Assembly (NCBI GenBank): GCA_937981585.1
Contig: CALJOA010000090.1
Span: 1 to 41,322 of the forward strand
Length of the DNA stretch: 41,322 nt
Direction: 5' to 3'
From: an uncultured Pirellulaceae bacterium
Lineage (GTDB): Bacteria > Planctomycetota > Planctomycetia > Pirellulales > Pirellulaceae
Shown here one piece after another: positions 9,227-17,940 of this stretch. Each line of letters opens with the position of its first letter. Within the stretch, counting starts at the first letter, position 1. The translations under genes were made by a program, and so were the position numbers. Under the pieces are notes generated by a model. The model was not told the DNA's origin. It saw nothing but the letters and a program-made list of their open reading frames with translations, and did no database searches.

Positions 9227-9261
9227 ACAACGCCAGACAACGTACAACAGAAAAAAGCATC

Positions 9262-9299
9262 AAGCCATTTTCGCTCTGCGAATTTGGCTTTTTTGTTTT
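9262..9299 (+). terminator. Rho-independent terminator after the FHA gene
   Basis: A hairpin with stem AAGCCA...TGGCTT, plus an inner TTCG/CGAA pairing, is followed directly by TTTTGTTTT. It lies 35 bp after the FHA gene stop and before the sigma-factor gene, separating the two transcripts. Confidence 0.8.
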
Positions 9300-9446
9300 C
9301 CCGCCAGAAATCTTCCAATCTCAGCAACCTTGCCACGAAAACCACAAAAGACGCGGGGGAGCCTCAGGGCAATTCGAGGAAAATTACCAAATCGGTGAAA
9401 CCCGATCCAAGCAAATTGGGTAGTTTAACGACTGGGGAGGAAAGCC

Positions 9447-9992
9447 GTGGTAAATGAACTTCCAATTTTGATTAGCCGTTGCCTTGAAGGGGATCAACCG
9501 TCTTTTGGCGAGTTGATTCGACGGTTTCGCGGGCAGGTCTACGGACTGTGCTATCGAATGCTTGGCCAACGCGAAGACGCTGAGGACGCGACTCAGGAAA
9601 CCTTCCTGCGAGTTGCCCGAAACTTGCATCGCTGGGACTCAACGCGTGCTTTTGAGCCATGGTTGCTGACGATTGCCGGCAACCGCTGTCGAACACGCCT
9701 GGCCAAACGGATGCGAAGGCCCGGAACCATCACGCTGGACTATCCCATCGAAGATCAATCGGTGCTGATCAGTCGTGGCAAATTGCTGGCTGAGGAAGTT
9801 GAGCATGTCCTCGGGTCAGTTCGAAAAGAATATCGTGATGCGTTTTTGTTGTTTCACAAAAAGGAAATGTGCTACAACGAAATCAGCGAAGAACTTGATG
9901 TGCCACTTGGAACGGTCAAGACATGGGTGCACCGAGCCAGAAAAGAATTGATCGAAAAGCTACGAAAACGAGGCGCGCTCAGTGACGCATAA
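9447..9992 (+). CDS. ECF-type RNA polymerase sigma factor
   Basis: The 181-residue protein has both core regions of extracytoplasmic-function sigma factors. Region 2 includes 'FGELIRRFRGQVYGLCYRMLGQREDAEDATQETFLRVARN' (in two parts, -10 recognition and core binding). Region 4 reads 'LGSVRKEYRDAFLLFHKKEMCYNEISEELDVPLGTVKTWVHRARKEL', a helix-turn-helix for -35 recognition (also in two parts). No region 3 or extra domain is present. The start is GTG 9447 with GGGGAGG seven bases upstream. The anti-sigma-like gene starts 12 bp after the stop, so the two form an operon and probably a regulator/inhibitor pair. Confidence 0.93.
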   Translation: MVNELPILISRCLEGDQPSFGELIRRFRGQVYGLCYRMLGQREDAEDATQETFLRVARNLHRWDSTRAFEPWLLTIAGNRCRTRLAKRMRRPGTITLDYPIEDQSVLISRGKLLAEEVEHVLGSVRKEYRDAFLLFHKKEMCYNEISEELDVPLGTVKTWVHRARKELIEKLRKRGALSDA

Positions 9993-10004
9993 AATGACGA
10001 AAAT

Positions 10005-10697
10005 ATGGAATCACACGACAACAGGCGATTGACCTGTGAAGCATTTGAAAATCGCGTTCATCAGATTCTCGATGATCGCTTAACACTGACCGGCGATGCG
10101 CGGTTGATAGAACATGCTGCGCACTGTGTCGCGTGCGAAACCATGCTGCTTGACTACGATTGTTTTGATGATTCCACCACTTTTCTCAAATCAAGTTCTG
10201 TTGAGGTAACTTGCATCGTTGAAGGCGACGGGACTGACCGTTTGCCCTTCCAACCTCTCAGAGGACTGGCGGTTCTGGCAGCAGCGCTTCTGATTTGCTT
10301 CAACCTGTTCGGCAGCCCCTCCGATCGTTCTGATGGGTTTGCCCAAAGACACGACGTCGAAGAATCTGCGACTGTAACCCCACCTGCAATCACCCAACTG
10401 GCGATGCTTGGGGACGTTCCAACGCGGCAACCTGCAGCGTTGGTCAAAAGACGAGTCACTCCAGATACTTCGCCGTTCAGTCCAAATTTTCGAGTTGCAG
10501 ATAACATCCCTCGTTTGCCGTCGGCAACAGATTGGGAAAACGTTACCAAGCCCTTTGAAACGCTTAAGCCAGTATTGACTTATTCCTCCGAACTGCCAGG
10601 CATCAAGACGATTCACTGCACACTCAACGTTACGATTGAATTGCTTCGTCGATCACTCGAATCAAAGCCTGACGAGTTTAAGCTTGGTCTTGGCTAG
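10005..10697 (+). CDS. Probable membrane anti-sigma factor (zinc-binding ZAS type)
   Basis: The 230-residue protein has an N-terminal H37-x3-C41-x2-C44 motif (HAAHCVAC), the core of the zinc-binding anti-sigma domain. One predicted membrane segment lies at ~85-103 (GLAVLAAALLICFNLFG). The C-terminal part (~105-230) is probably extracytoplasmic, serine/threonine/proline-rich at first, and resembles nothing I can name. The gene lies 12 bp after the ECF sigma gene, the classical arrangement in which a membrane anti-sigma holds the factor until an envelope signal releases it. Function is inferred from motif plus context; the sensing domain is unassigned. Confidence 0.75.
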   Translation: MESHDNRRLTCEAFENRVHQILDDRLTLTGDARLIEHAAHCVACETMLLDYDCFDDSTTFLKSSSVEVTCIVEGDGTDRLPFQPLRGLAVLAAALLICFNLFGSPSDRSDGFAQRHDVEESATVTPPAITQLAMLGDVPTRQPAALVKRRVTPDTSPFSPNFRVADNIPRLPSATDWENVTKPFETLKPVLTYSSELPGIKTIHCTLNVTIELLRRSLESKPDEFKLGLG

Positions 10698-10928
10698 CCA
10701 TCGGTAGCGTTTTGACTATCACACCTTGACGATGCGAAAACCGGCCTAAGATCGGCGACTTTGGAATCGTCCTGTCTGCCAGCACCCGCGAAAGCACTCA
10801 CTGACATTGCGTGAGCTTTAGCCTTTCTCTAGATTTTCGCAACTATTTCTGCATCTGCCAATTTGCGCAGAGTCATAGTCATACTCCTAGTCTCTAAGTC
10901 CTTGAACTGCATTTTCTGGACGATAACC

Positions 10929-11699
10929 ATGAATCGTTTCACTGCTTACGTTGGCGAAAACACGTTGCCAAAACTGACTTCGTCGTTACTCGCACTTCTA
11001 GTGATTTGCATCAGTCAAACCGGCTGCAACTTAGGGCAACAGTACAACAACGTCAGCGGTCGACAAGCGTTTGAGCTGGGGCAATACTCGACTGCGATCA
11101 ACGAATTTCAAAAGGCGTTGACCAAAAACCCGAACAATCCCGATGCGCTTTATAACCTCGGAGCGAGCTTATACGCCCAAGGTAAACAAGCCAAAAACTC
11201 CCAATGGCTCGATCAAGCCGAACAGCTTTATCGTCAAGCGATCGCTGCCAATGACCAGCATGTTGATGCCCATCGCGGATTGGCTGGCCTGCTGATCGAA
11301 ACCGGTCGCGAAAAGTATGCGTTCGATTTGGTCAATCAATGGAAAGCCAGATATCCCGGTTCCACCGAGCCAATCGTAGAACTAGCGCGTCTTTATCAGG
11401 AGTACGGTGACAACCGTCGAGCAACGGATCTTTTGGCCGACGCCTTGAAGATCGATTCCAACAACGTCCGAGCTCTCAAGGCGATGGGACACGTCCGCGA
11501 GGTTCAGGGGCAAACTCATCTAGCGCTGGATAATTACCTGCGAGTCCTTCAAATCAACAATCAGGACACGACCGTTGCCCAGCGGGTGGCAACCCTCCAA
11601 ACCCAACTTGCCAGCCTTCCAGCCAGCAACAACGCCAATCCTTCTCAAACGAATAACCCGTCGCGCTACGGCGCCGTTGATCCGTATTTAAAGCGTTAA
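10929..11699 (+). CDS. TPR-repeat lipoprotein
   Basis: The 256-residue protein starts at ATG 10929; a TTG 66 bp upstream is in frame but lies before the signal sequence. Residues 13-32 form a hydrophobic export segment ending SQTGC, so Cys33 may be a lipidation site, although Gln at -3 is not ideal. Four or more tetratricopeptide repeats follow, such as 'GRQAFELGQYSTAINEFQKAL', 'NPDALYNLGASLYAQG', HVDAHRGLAGLLIETG and 'NVRALKAMGHVREVQGQTHLALDNYLRVL' (in two parts). The last ~30 residues are Asn/Pro/Ser-rich. TPR proteins act as scaffolds; the partner is unknown. A 231-bp gap separates it from the anti-sigma gene, with no clear promoter or terminator seen. Confidence 0.8.
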   Translation: MNRFTAYVGENTLPKLTSSLLALLVICISQTGCNLGQQYNNVSGRQAFELGQYSTAINEFQKALTKNPNNPDALYNLGASLYAQGKQAKNSQWLDQAEQLYRQAIAANDQHVDAHRGLAGLLIETGREKYAFDLVNQWKARYPGSTEPIVELARLYQEYGDNRRATDLLADALKIDSNNVRALKAMGHVREVQGQTHLALDNYLRVLQINNQDTTVAQRVATLQTQLASLPASNNANPSQTNNPSRYGAVDPYLKR

Positions 11700-12373
11700 A
11701 GTAGTCGGAGTAGTCGGCGTGGATTTACTCGGCTGGTGGAGGTGGTGGCGACTGGATTGGCTGGAGTCGGATTCCTAGTTTGCAGGGGTCGGATCGCTGT
11801 GGCTGGGGTCGGATCGCGAGGCACGAGCGAGGAGCCCCCAGGGCGTGAAGATTTGTTTTGGCTTTGAGACAACTGTGGGCTCGCTTGGGCTCAACCACAG
11901 CCACCCGCTATCTGAATCCAACTCCCGAATTCTGCAACCAACTTAGAATTTATCGTCGCGACGAATTCAGAGAGGTTGTTTGTTTGACGTGAAATTGTCC
12001 GACTAAACTTTCTTTGACTGGCGAACCTCGGGCGAAGAATCCTGCCAGTGTTGCTTGTTCAGCCGATTCATCGCTAACATCCAAGGCGCGTTTGGGTCAA
12101 AGATGGTCCAATACAGCAGGTGCCGCGAGAGTCGTTAGTGTTAAACAAAGTGAGCAAATGACGGTAAGACAGACGGCAAGCTCAACGGCGGCTTGACAAC
12201 CGCTTCAAAGGCTTCAAGTAACGAATCTTGCCTATGCAATTTAGCCACTTTCCACTTGATTGGCCGGGGCCTAGAATCGTTGTCTCGAATTGGCTTCAGA
12301 CAGGCTCCCACATGGCGCCTGTAAATTGACGCGGATCCGAGCTTTATCAATTGAGCTTCAATGTGGATTTGAA
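11700..12373. other. Long intergenic region with G-rich repeats
   Basis: No convincing gene is present in these 674 bp. Positions ~11700-11830 are G-rich on the plus strand, with repeated GTCGGA/GGTCGGAT words. At ~11869-11907 an inverted repeat, CTGTGGGCTCG...GCTCAACCACAG, resembles the other palindromic families. Short open frames here have no ribosome site and low-complexity products, so I do not call them. serC begins at 12374. Confidence 0.6.
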
Positions 12374-13477
12374 ATGACGACCACCAGCGTTTCTCGCGTT
12401 TTCAACTTTTCGGCAGGCCCCGCGATCCTGCCGGTCCCGGTATTGCAACAGATTCAGGATGAAATGATGTCGTTGCCGGGCGTTGGCGCAAGTGTGCTTG
12501 AAATCAGCCACCGAAGCAAGGATTTTGATGCAATCCTCGATGACGCCAAATCTCGAATCGGACAGCTGCTGGGAATGCCAGACACGCACGATGTGCTTTT
12601 TCTGCAAGGTGGAAGTGCACTTCAAAACGTGATGATGCCGATGAACTTCCTCACGGATAAATCGCAAACGACTGATTACATCATCAGCGGAGCTTGGAGT
12701 AAGAAAAGCGCTGCCGAAGTACACCGATTCGGCAACCTCAATGTGGCCTGGGACGGAAGCGACGATGGCTTCAGTCGTGTCCCCAAACAAAGCGAACTCA
12801 AACTGACGCCCGGAGCGGCGTATTGTCATCTGACGTCCAACGAAACCATCCACGGCGTTCAGTACCACCAGCTTCCCGAAGCCGGATCACCGCTGGTCGT
12901 TGATAAATCTTCCGACATGTTTTCTGAGCCGATCGACGTTTCCAAGTACGGAATGATTTACGCGTGTGCTCAAAAGAATTGTGGAGTTGCCGGCGTCAAC
13001 GTGTTGATCATGGATAAGGCACTGCTTGAGCGTTGCGATGATCGCTTGCCCAGCTACCTCAATTACGCGCTTCATTCGGAGAAGGGTTCACGCTTCAACA
13101 CTCCGCCAACGTTTGCAATTTATGTCACGGGATTGGTCTGCAAGTGGCTGCAGGATGAGATGGGCGGACTCGAGGCGGTAGCGAAGTTCAACCGGTCCAA
13201 GGCTCAACTGCTCTACGATGTGATTGACGGGACAGATGGATTTTACATCGGTCACGCAGCCAAGGAAGATCGCTCCATCATGAATGTCGTTTTCAAGATG
13301 GCCGACGCGGACACCGACCAGCGATTTCTGGACGAAGCGGCTTCCAACAACATGACAACGCTTAAAGGCCATCGAAGCCTCGGTGGAATCCGGGCGTCGA
13401 TCTACAACGCGATGCCACTCGAAGGCGTCCAAGCCCTCGCTCAATTCATGAAAGACTTCGCGCAGAAGAACGGATAG
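12374..13477 (+). CDS. serC: Phosphoserine aminotransferase
   Basis: The 367-residue PLP-dependent class V aminotransferase converts 3-phosphohydroxypyruvate to phosphoserine with glutamate. It begins with the SerC N-terminus 'RVFNFSAGPAILPVPVL' after a short head. It contains SVLEISHRSKDFD, 'VLFLQGGSALQNVMMPMNFL', SNETIHGVQYHQLP, the PLP-lysine segment YACAQKNCGVAGVNVLIM, and a C-terminal 'GHRSLGGIRASIYNAMPLEGV' motif (in two parts). Length is typical (about 360). ATG 12374 is chosen because a possible upstream TTG would add 28 residues unlike the family. serA follows 108 bp downstream, giving two consecutive steps of serine synthesis; no phosphoserine phosphatase gene is nearby. Confidence 0.96.
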   Translation: MTTTSVSRVFNFSAGPAILPVPVLQQIQDEMMSLPGVGASVLEISHRSKDFDAILDDAKSRIGQLLGMPDTHDVLFLQGGSALQNVMMPMNFLTDKSQTTDYIISGAWSKKSAAEVHRFGNLNVAWDGSDDGFSRVPKQSELKLTPGAAYCHLTSNETIHGVQYHQLPEAGSPLVVDKSSDMFSEPIDVSKYGMIYACAQKNCGVAGVNVLIMDKALLERCDDRLPSYLNYALHSEKGSRFNTPPTFAIYVTGLVCKWLQDEMGGLEAVAKFNRSKAQLLYDVIDGTDGFYIGHAAKEDRSIMNVVFKMADADTDQRFLDEAASNNMTTLKGHRSLGGIRASIYNAMPLEGVQALAQFMKDFAQKNG

Positions 13478-13481
13478 TTAA

Positions 13482-13537
13482 CGGTACTCGGTACTCGGTA
13501 CTCGGTACTTAGGACTTAGGACTTAGGACTTAGGACA
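13482..13537. repeat. Two back-to-back heptanucleotide tandem arrays
   Basis: Between serC and serA lie four tandem copies of CGGTACT (13482-13509), followed immediately by three exact copies of TAGGACT and a fourth with one change, TAGGACA (13510-13537). The two units share a 7-bp period and are related (CGGTACT / TAGGACT). Both keep frame within the array, which starts only five bases after the serC stop. Confidence 0.95.
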
Positions 13538-13585
13538 CGACTCGTCCGTCTTAGACCACACCGACCACAACTCACGGATTAAACC

Positions 13586-15259
13586 ATGTCAACTGCTACC
13601 ACACCTCCTCCCAAGGCCTCAACTTCAGGAAGCGGCAAAATGTCTCGAATCGTTGTACTGGATGATCTGGCCTCCGAAGGTCTTGAGAAACTTGATGCCG
13701 CGCTTGGAATCGAGTACGACGTCAAGATCGGACTCAAAGGCGATGAGTTGAAGGAGACGCTCGCTCAATACGACGGAGCCGTGTGTCGCAGTGGAGTAAA
13801 AATCACGGCTGAGTCGCTCGAAGGAAATCAGACTCTTAAAGCGATTGTGCGAGCCGGTGTTGGTACCGACAACATCGACAAACCGGCTGCAACTCGGCTG
13901 GGCATCGTCGTCATGAACACCCCAGCTGGAAACACGATCAGTACCGCCGAACACACGATGACGCTGCTGATGGGTTTGTCACGCAAGATTGGACCGGCTT
14001 TCTCTAGCCTTCAAGCCGGTCGCTGGGACCGCAAAAAATTCAAAGGCTCCGAAGTCAACGGCAAGACCCTCGGTGTGGTTGGGCTTGGCCGGATCGGTTT
14101 CGAAGTCACCAAACGAGCAAAAGCGTTCGGGATGAAGGTCGTTGCGTTTGACCCGTTCCTGTCGGCAGAGCGAGCCGAAGATCTGGGTGTGACCAAATTT
14201 GAAAAGATCCACGACATGTTGCCTGAGATCGATTATCTAACGGTGCACACTCCGCTGACGCCCGAAACAGAGGGTTTGATTGGCCCAGCAGAAGTCAAGC
14301 TTCTAAAGAAAGGCGCCCGTCTGATCAACTGTGCTCGGGGCGGCATCTACGATAACGATGCTCTCGTCGCTGGGCTTGAGTCAGGGCACTTGGGCGGCGT
14401 CGCGCTCGACGTTTATCCCGATGAGCCTTGTACCGACAATCCGCTGTTCCAAATGGACAATGTGCTTTGCACGCCTCACCTTGGAGCCAGTACCGAAGAA
14501 GCCCAGATTGGTGTTGCGGTCGAAGCCGTCGATCTGCTGGTCAACTTTTTGACGACCGGCGAGATTCGCTCAGCCGTCAACACAATTTCGCTTGACCCTA
14601 AAACACTCAACTCAATGCGAAGCTACCTCGACGTTGCGCATCGGTTGGGAATTCTGCTTGGCCAATGGCACGGAGGTGCGATCGAAACGTGTGAACTCGA
14701 TTTCCAAGGCGAGATTTCAGAGAAAGACACTCGCCTGTTGGTCTCGGCGTTCTGTGCCGGACTAATCGGTCACTACACTGACGATGCCAGTATCATCAAC
14801 GCTGAAATGCTTTGCCGTGAACGGAAGATCGAGATTGTTCGAAAATCCAACGCTGAGCATGGTGTCTTCAGTAGCGTGATCGCGGCAACAGTCAAAGGCG
14901 AAGGGATCACTCGCCATGCCTCGGGCACGTTATTCGGAAAAAACATGCCTCGATTGGTCAAGCTGGATGATTATCGCACCGAAGCCTACATGGATGGCAA
15001 CCTGTTGATTTTCAATCACACCGACGTTCCCGGAATCATCGGCTATGTCGGCAACGTTTTGGCTGAAGAAAAAGTCAACATCGCTCAGATGGCGGTTGGT
15101 CGAGCAGGGGACCAGGGCGGTGCCGCGATCGGTGTGCTCAACCTCGACAACGTGGCCTCAGAATCCGCGCTTGGTCGAGTGACCCAGAATGACGCAATTG
15201 ACTCGGTTCACCTGATCGATTTGCCGGCTATCTCAGAGTTCCCTGACTGGTTGATGTAG
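13586..15259 (+). CDS. serA: D-3-phosphoglycerate dehydrogenase
   Basis: The 557-residue enzyme oxidises 3-phosphoglycerate with NAD, the first step of serine synthesis. It has the substrate domain 'IVVLDDLASEGLEKLD', RAGVGTDNIDKPAATRLGI, the nucleotide-binding GVVGLGRIGFEV, INCARGGIYDNDALVAGLES, and the catalytic-His motif CTPHLGASTEEAQ. A long intervening (ASB) domain precedes a C-terminal ACT domain (HTDVPGIIGYVGNVLAEE), the long form in which serine can act as allosteric ligand. Two starts are possible. ATG 13586 adds an 18-residue low-complexity head and has no Shine-Dalgarno. ATG 13640 has AGGA nine bases upstream and gives the usual family N-terminus, so it may be the true start. Confidence 0.95.
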   Translation: MSTATTPPPKASTSGSGKMSRIVVLDDLASEGLEKLDAALGIEYDVKIGLKGDELKETLAQYDGAVCRSGVKITAESLEGNQTLKAIVRAGVGTDNIDKPAATRLGIVVMNTPAGNTISTAEHTMTLLMGLSRKIGPAFSSLQAGRWDRKKFKGSEVNGKTLGVVGLGRIGFEVTKRAKAFGMKVVAFDPFLSAERAEDLGVTKFEKIHDMLPEIDYLTVHTPLTPETEGLIGPAEVKLLKKGARLINCARGGIYDNDALVAGLESGHLGGVALDVYPDEPCTDNPLFQMDNVLCTPHLGASTEEAQIGVAVEAVDLLVNFLTTGEIRSAVNTISLDPKTLNSMRSYLDVAHRLGILLGQWHGGAIETCELDFQGEISEKDTRLLVSAFCAGLIGHYTDDASIINAEMLCRERKIEIVRKSNAEHGVFSSVIAATVKGEGITRHASGTLFGKNMPRLVKLDDYRTEAYMDGNLLIFNHTDVPGIIGYVGNVLAEEKVNIAQMAVGRAGDQGGAAIGVLNLDNVASESALGRVTQNDAIDSVHLIDLPAISEFPDWLM

Positions 15260-15741
15260 GTTTGAACTAGTATTGGCAACGTTTGCTAAGTGAGCGGGAA
15301 GGCGCTAGGCCAATGGCCCTTACTTCGCCTGCAAAATTGTAGCGTTTGGGCGCAAGGCCTCCGGTTTCTCAAAGTTCCGCTTGAATAAAACCGGGGAGCT
15401 TGCGCTCCACCGCTACAAAGTAAGGGCCATTGGGCGCGAGGCCGCGTTTTAAAAACTGCTTTCTCGGGAGGGCGAAGCTCCTGCTGAGCCTGAAGCCTCA
15501 GATGACACCGGCTCAGCGGGAGCTTCGCCCTCCCCAACCCGCCATCCAACCACTCTCAGCCGACCCAACCCGCACGTTAGGAACTGAGCTGAAAACGCCC
15601 AGCAGGTTTTGACGACTGTGAGGTCTGTTTCATCGACGAAATTCGAGTTTTTGACTAGGCTCAGGTTTACGGAAGGATTTAAAGGCGCTCGCCTTTTCAA
15701 GTGATTCCCACGGTTGGGAGATAGTTCAACCTTGGGTCTCA
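15260..15741. repeat. Repeat-rich serA-M48 protease intergenic region
   Basis: These 482 bp contain two elements. The first, about 15291-15440, is the inverted copy of the composite element at ~4320-4465, with terminal inverted repeats around GGCCAATGGCCCTTACTT and AAGTAAGGGCCATTGG. The second, 15466-15534, is a 25-bp inverted repeat with one mismatch and a 19-nt spacer (arms begin GGGAGGGCGAAGCTCC); it recurs at 23471-23538. Downstream of 15540 I see no gene or clear promoter. Confidence 0.85.
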
Positions 15742-17163
15742 ATGAATCTTCTGATCGGATTGGTAATTCTACTTTGCCTGGTTTGCAGCGAGCTTCAAGC
15801 GGCTGAGGTGGCTAGTGATTTGTGGACGCGGTTGGTTTGGGTTGCGTTGGTAACGCTGACCGTTCCAGGATTGGCGTTGTTTCAGACCCTGGTCGTTTCC
15901 AAGCGGATTCGAAACACCGAGCTTCTATCTCAAGAGCGAGAGTCAATGCTCCGGCGGCTTTCAGTTTGCCATAGCGCCGTGTGGCTGATTGCAAGCCTAG
16001 CGATTATCTGGGCCGTTCGCTGGCAAGATGTCGTACGGGGAAACTGGGGGCTCGATCAATGGCCTGTGATCGATGAAGCGATAATTCTCGCTCCGATCAT
16101 CTTCTCACTCGTTGCCTCATGGGCGATTTTTTATGAGATACAGCAGGCGATCGCTGGCAATTCACGTCGTCCCAGTGAAGCTCCCAAAAAACGTGCCTTA
16201 GCCTGGCAATCCTGGCAATCCAGAATGGCGTACGTTTCAATTCGATTCCGTGTCTATTTTCTGATGATCCTGATTCCAGCGGCAATCGCGATACTGGCCA
16301 AAGACGTCGCCCCTTGGGTTGAATCGTTGAATCCGCAAGTTCGATTTTCTCTTTACGCCACTATCGTTTTGGCGATGATGGCAGGATTCCCTTTTCTACT
16401 GCTGTTGATGTGGAAAACGATACGAATTGAAAACGACTCACTCAAATCGGAATTAGTTAAAACCTGTCAGTTGCACCGGCTTCATGTACATGACATTCTT
16501 GTCTGGAAAACCGACGGTCAGATCGTTAACGCGCTTGTCGCCGGGCTAATTCCGCGACTTCGAGTTATTGTGATGTCGGACGGACTGATCAAACACTTTC
16601 CAAGACATGAACTTTTGGCGATCCTGCGACATGAGGCCGGCCACGTCCGCTTGTGGCACCTCCCGACTCGAATCGGATTTACGGTATTGCCATTGCTTGC
16701 CCTGGCAATCGACGAGCGAAATGCTCACGGGGGCATTGTTCATATCGATTCGATGCTCGAGCAGTTCGGTCTGCCAAGAGGATCTGGATTGGCTTTTTTA
16801 ATGGGGCTTTACGCAGCATACGCGGTTTTCGGATTGTCATGGCTTTCTCATCAAATGGAATTCGAAGCCGATATTTACTCGTGTCAGCAGCACGGATCAG
16901 ACGGTCCGGTAAGAATTGACGCGAAGCATGTTAGCGACATGTCAGACGCGCTCTTGCGACTGGCCGCGTTGAACCCTGAACAAATCGAGAAACGCTCGCT
17001 ATTGCACCCAAGTATCGGTAGCCGGATGCAGATGATTCGTGCAATCGAATCGCATCCTCAGCGTGCTATCGCGTTTGGAAAGTCATTCCTACGACGGCGC
17101 AGGATTATTTTCATCGTATTGGTTTCGATTTGCGCAATCGCTGTGTTGAACCTAGCCAAATAA
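15742..17163 (+). CDS. Membrane M48-family zinc metalloprotease
   Basis: The 473-residue protein has several hydrophobic segments: residues ~1-20, 30-52, 79-92, 112-130, 168-186 and 203-225. A cytosolic-type protease segment then carries the zinc motif HEAGH (297-301) in LLAILRHEAGHVRLWHL, and a downstream EFEAD (~373-377) that supplies the third zinc ligand in M48/HtpX-Ste24 enzymes. A further hydrophobic helix lies near the C-terminus (~455-470). M48 membrane proteases degrade or process membrane proteins. The many N-terminal membrane segments also recall M56/BlaR1-type sensors, but the late EFEAD favours M48. It stands alone, with no adjacent repressor gene. ATG 15742 lacks a close Shine-Dalgarno sequence. 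Confidence 0.8.
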   Translation: MNLLIGLVILLCLVCSELQAAEVASDLWTRLVWVALVTLTVPGLALFQTLVVSKRIRNTELLSQERESMLRRLSVCHSAVWLIASLAIIWAVRWQDVVRGNWGLDQWPVIDEAIILAPIIFSLVASWAIFYEIQQAIAGNSRRPSEAPKKRALAWQSWQSRMAYVSIRFRVYFLMILIPAAIAILAKDVAPWVESLNPQVRFSLYATIVLAMMAGFPFLLLLMWKTIRIENDSLKSELVKTCQLHRLHVHDILVWKTDGQIVNALVAGLIPRLRVIVMSDGLIKHFPRHELLAILRHEAGHVRLWHLPTRIGFTVLPLLALAIDERNAHGGIVHIDSMLEQFGLPRGSGLAFLMGLYAAYAVFGLSWLSHQMEFEADIYSCQQHGSDGPVRIDAKHVSDMSDALLRLAALNPEQIEKRSLLHPSIGSRMQMIRAIESHPQRAIAFGKSFLRRRRIIFIVLVSICAIAVLNLAK

Positions 17164-17417
17164 GGTATCCGGCGTGCAATAGTCTGTTGTTGGTTAAGTA
17201 CTTAGGAGAATTGTTAGTCGAGTTTGATGAAGCAATCCTAGATTACTAAATCGTTGCGACCGGCACGATCCGAAACCGCTGAAGCCCAGTTTGTGGGTAA
17301 TAATCGAACATAACTCGCGCAGCGGAGATAACTGAAGCTATATATCTATGGCGAGACACTGGGTTTGTTGAGAACTCAGCCGACTCGCTAAAGATTCACT
17401 TTCTTTGCGAGTTAAAA

Positions 17418-17651
17418 ATGTCGATTGGTCAGTTCCCCGTTCAACAAATTCTAGCGGCTCAAATCCACAGTGCTGTTGTTCACAATCCTCATCTCAACCA
17501 TCGCAGGATGCACATTAAGACGAAGCAAGGACGAGTCGTGATTGAGGGCAAGGTGGATACCTTTTTTCAAAAACAAATGGCTCAAGAGGCCCTCCGCGGA
17601 ATCGAAGGGGTGAAGTCAATTGAGAACCACCTCGAAGTCAACTGGGCCTAA
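17418..17651 (+). CDS. BON-domain protein
   Basis: The 77-residue protein consists almost entirely of one BON domain. An N-terminal helix (QILAAQIHSAVVHNPHL) leads into the 'HIKTKQGRVVIEGKVDTFFQK' strand pair (in two parts), then 'QMAQEALRGIEGVKSIENHLEV', the hallmark helix-turn-strand ending in a hydrophobic strand. BON domains are thought to bind phospholipids or small ligands and usually occur in exported proteins such as OsmY; this one has no signal peptide. It is followed 13 bp later by a 56-residue membrane-anchored protein, and both end at the terminator 17854-17886, so they are probably cotranscribed. Confidence 0.85.
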   Translation: MSIGQFPVQQILAAQIHSAVVHNPHLNHRRMHIKTKQGRVVIEGKVDTFFQKQMAQEALRGIEGVKSIENHLEVNWA

Positions 17652-17664
17652 ACGAAAGCGATCA

Positions 17665-17835
17665 ATGTCAACACATCAAAAACTGACAACCGCGAATCTA
17701 CTGCAAGACGCCATTGGTGACTCAGTCAGTGGCAGACGTCAACTGACCAATCAACGAGCCTCCAAAACAATGGCACGCTTCACATTGTTGTTGGTTCTCG
17801 GTATCGGATTGATGCTGATGAAGTGCTGGCTCTGA
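17665..17835 (+). CDS. Small C-terminally membrane-anchored protein
   Basis: The 56-residue product begins at ATG 17665. Residues 1-36 are polar and basic (MSTHQKLTTANLLQDAIGDS, then 'RRQLTNQRASKTM'), and residues ~38-54 form a single hydrophobic helix (ARFTLLLVLGIGLMLMKCWL) ending at the stop. That is a tail-anchored layout. It lies 13 bp after the BON gene and just before a strong bidirectional terminator, which supports a real two-gene transcript. I do not recognise the family. The translation signal is weak, so this is a plausible but unproven gene. Confidence 0.55.
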   Translation: MSTHQKLTTANLLQDAIGDSVSGRRQLTNQRASKTMARFTLLLVLGIGLMLMKCWL

Positions 17836-17853
17836 CACCGTAGAGAGAACATA

Positions 17854-17886
17854 GAAAAAGGCGACACGTTAGTATCGCCTTTTTTT
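17854..17886. terminator. Bidirectional terminator between convergent genes
   Basis: AAAAAGGCGA, a 10-nt loop, then TCGCCTTTTTTT forms a hairpin with an A-tract before and a T-tract after. It can therefore end transcription from both sides: the BON operon on plus and the secreted-protein gene on minus. Confidence 0.9.
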
Positions 17887-17940
17887 GTCCAGTGTTTTTC
17901 AAGTTAAACTTGAGTTGATTCGATTCCAACGACTAGCGGG

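Noticed and set aside
12014-12196. 60-residue open frame before serC
   Set aside because: Low-complexity Ser/Ala/Thr product with no translation signal, in a repeat-like stretch.
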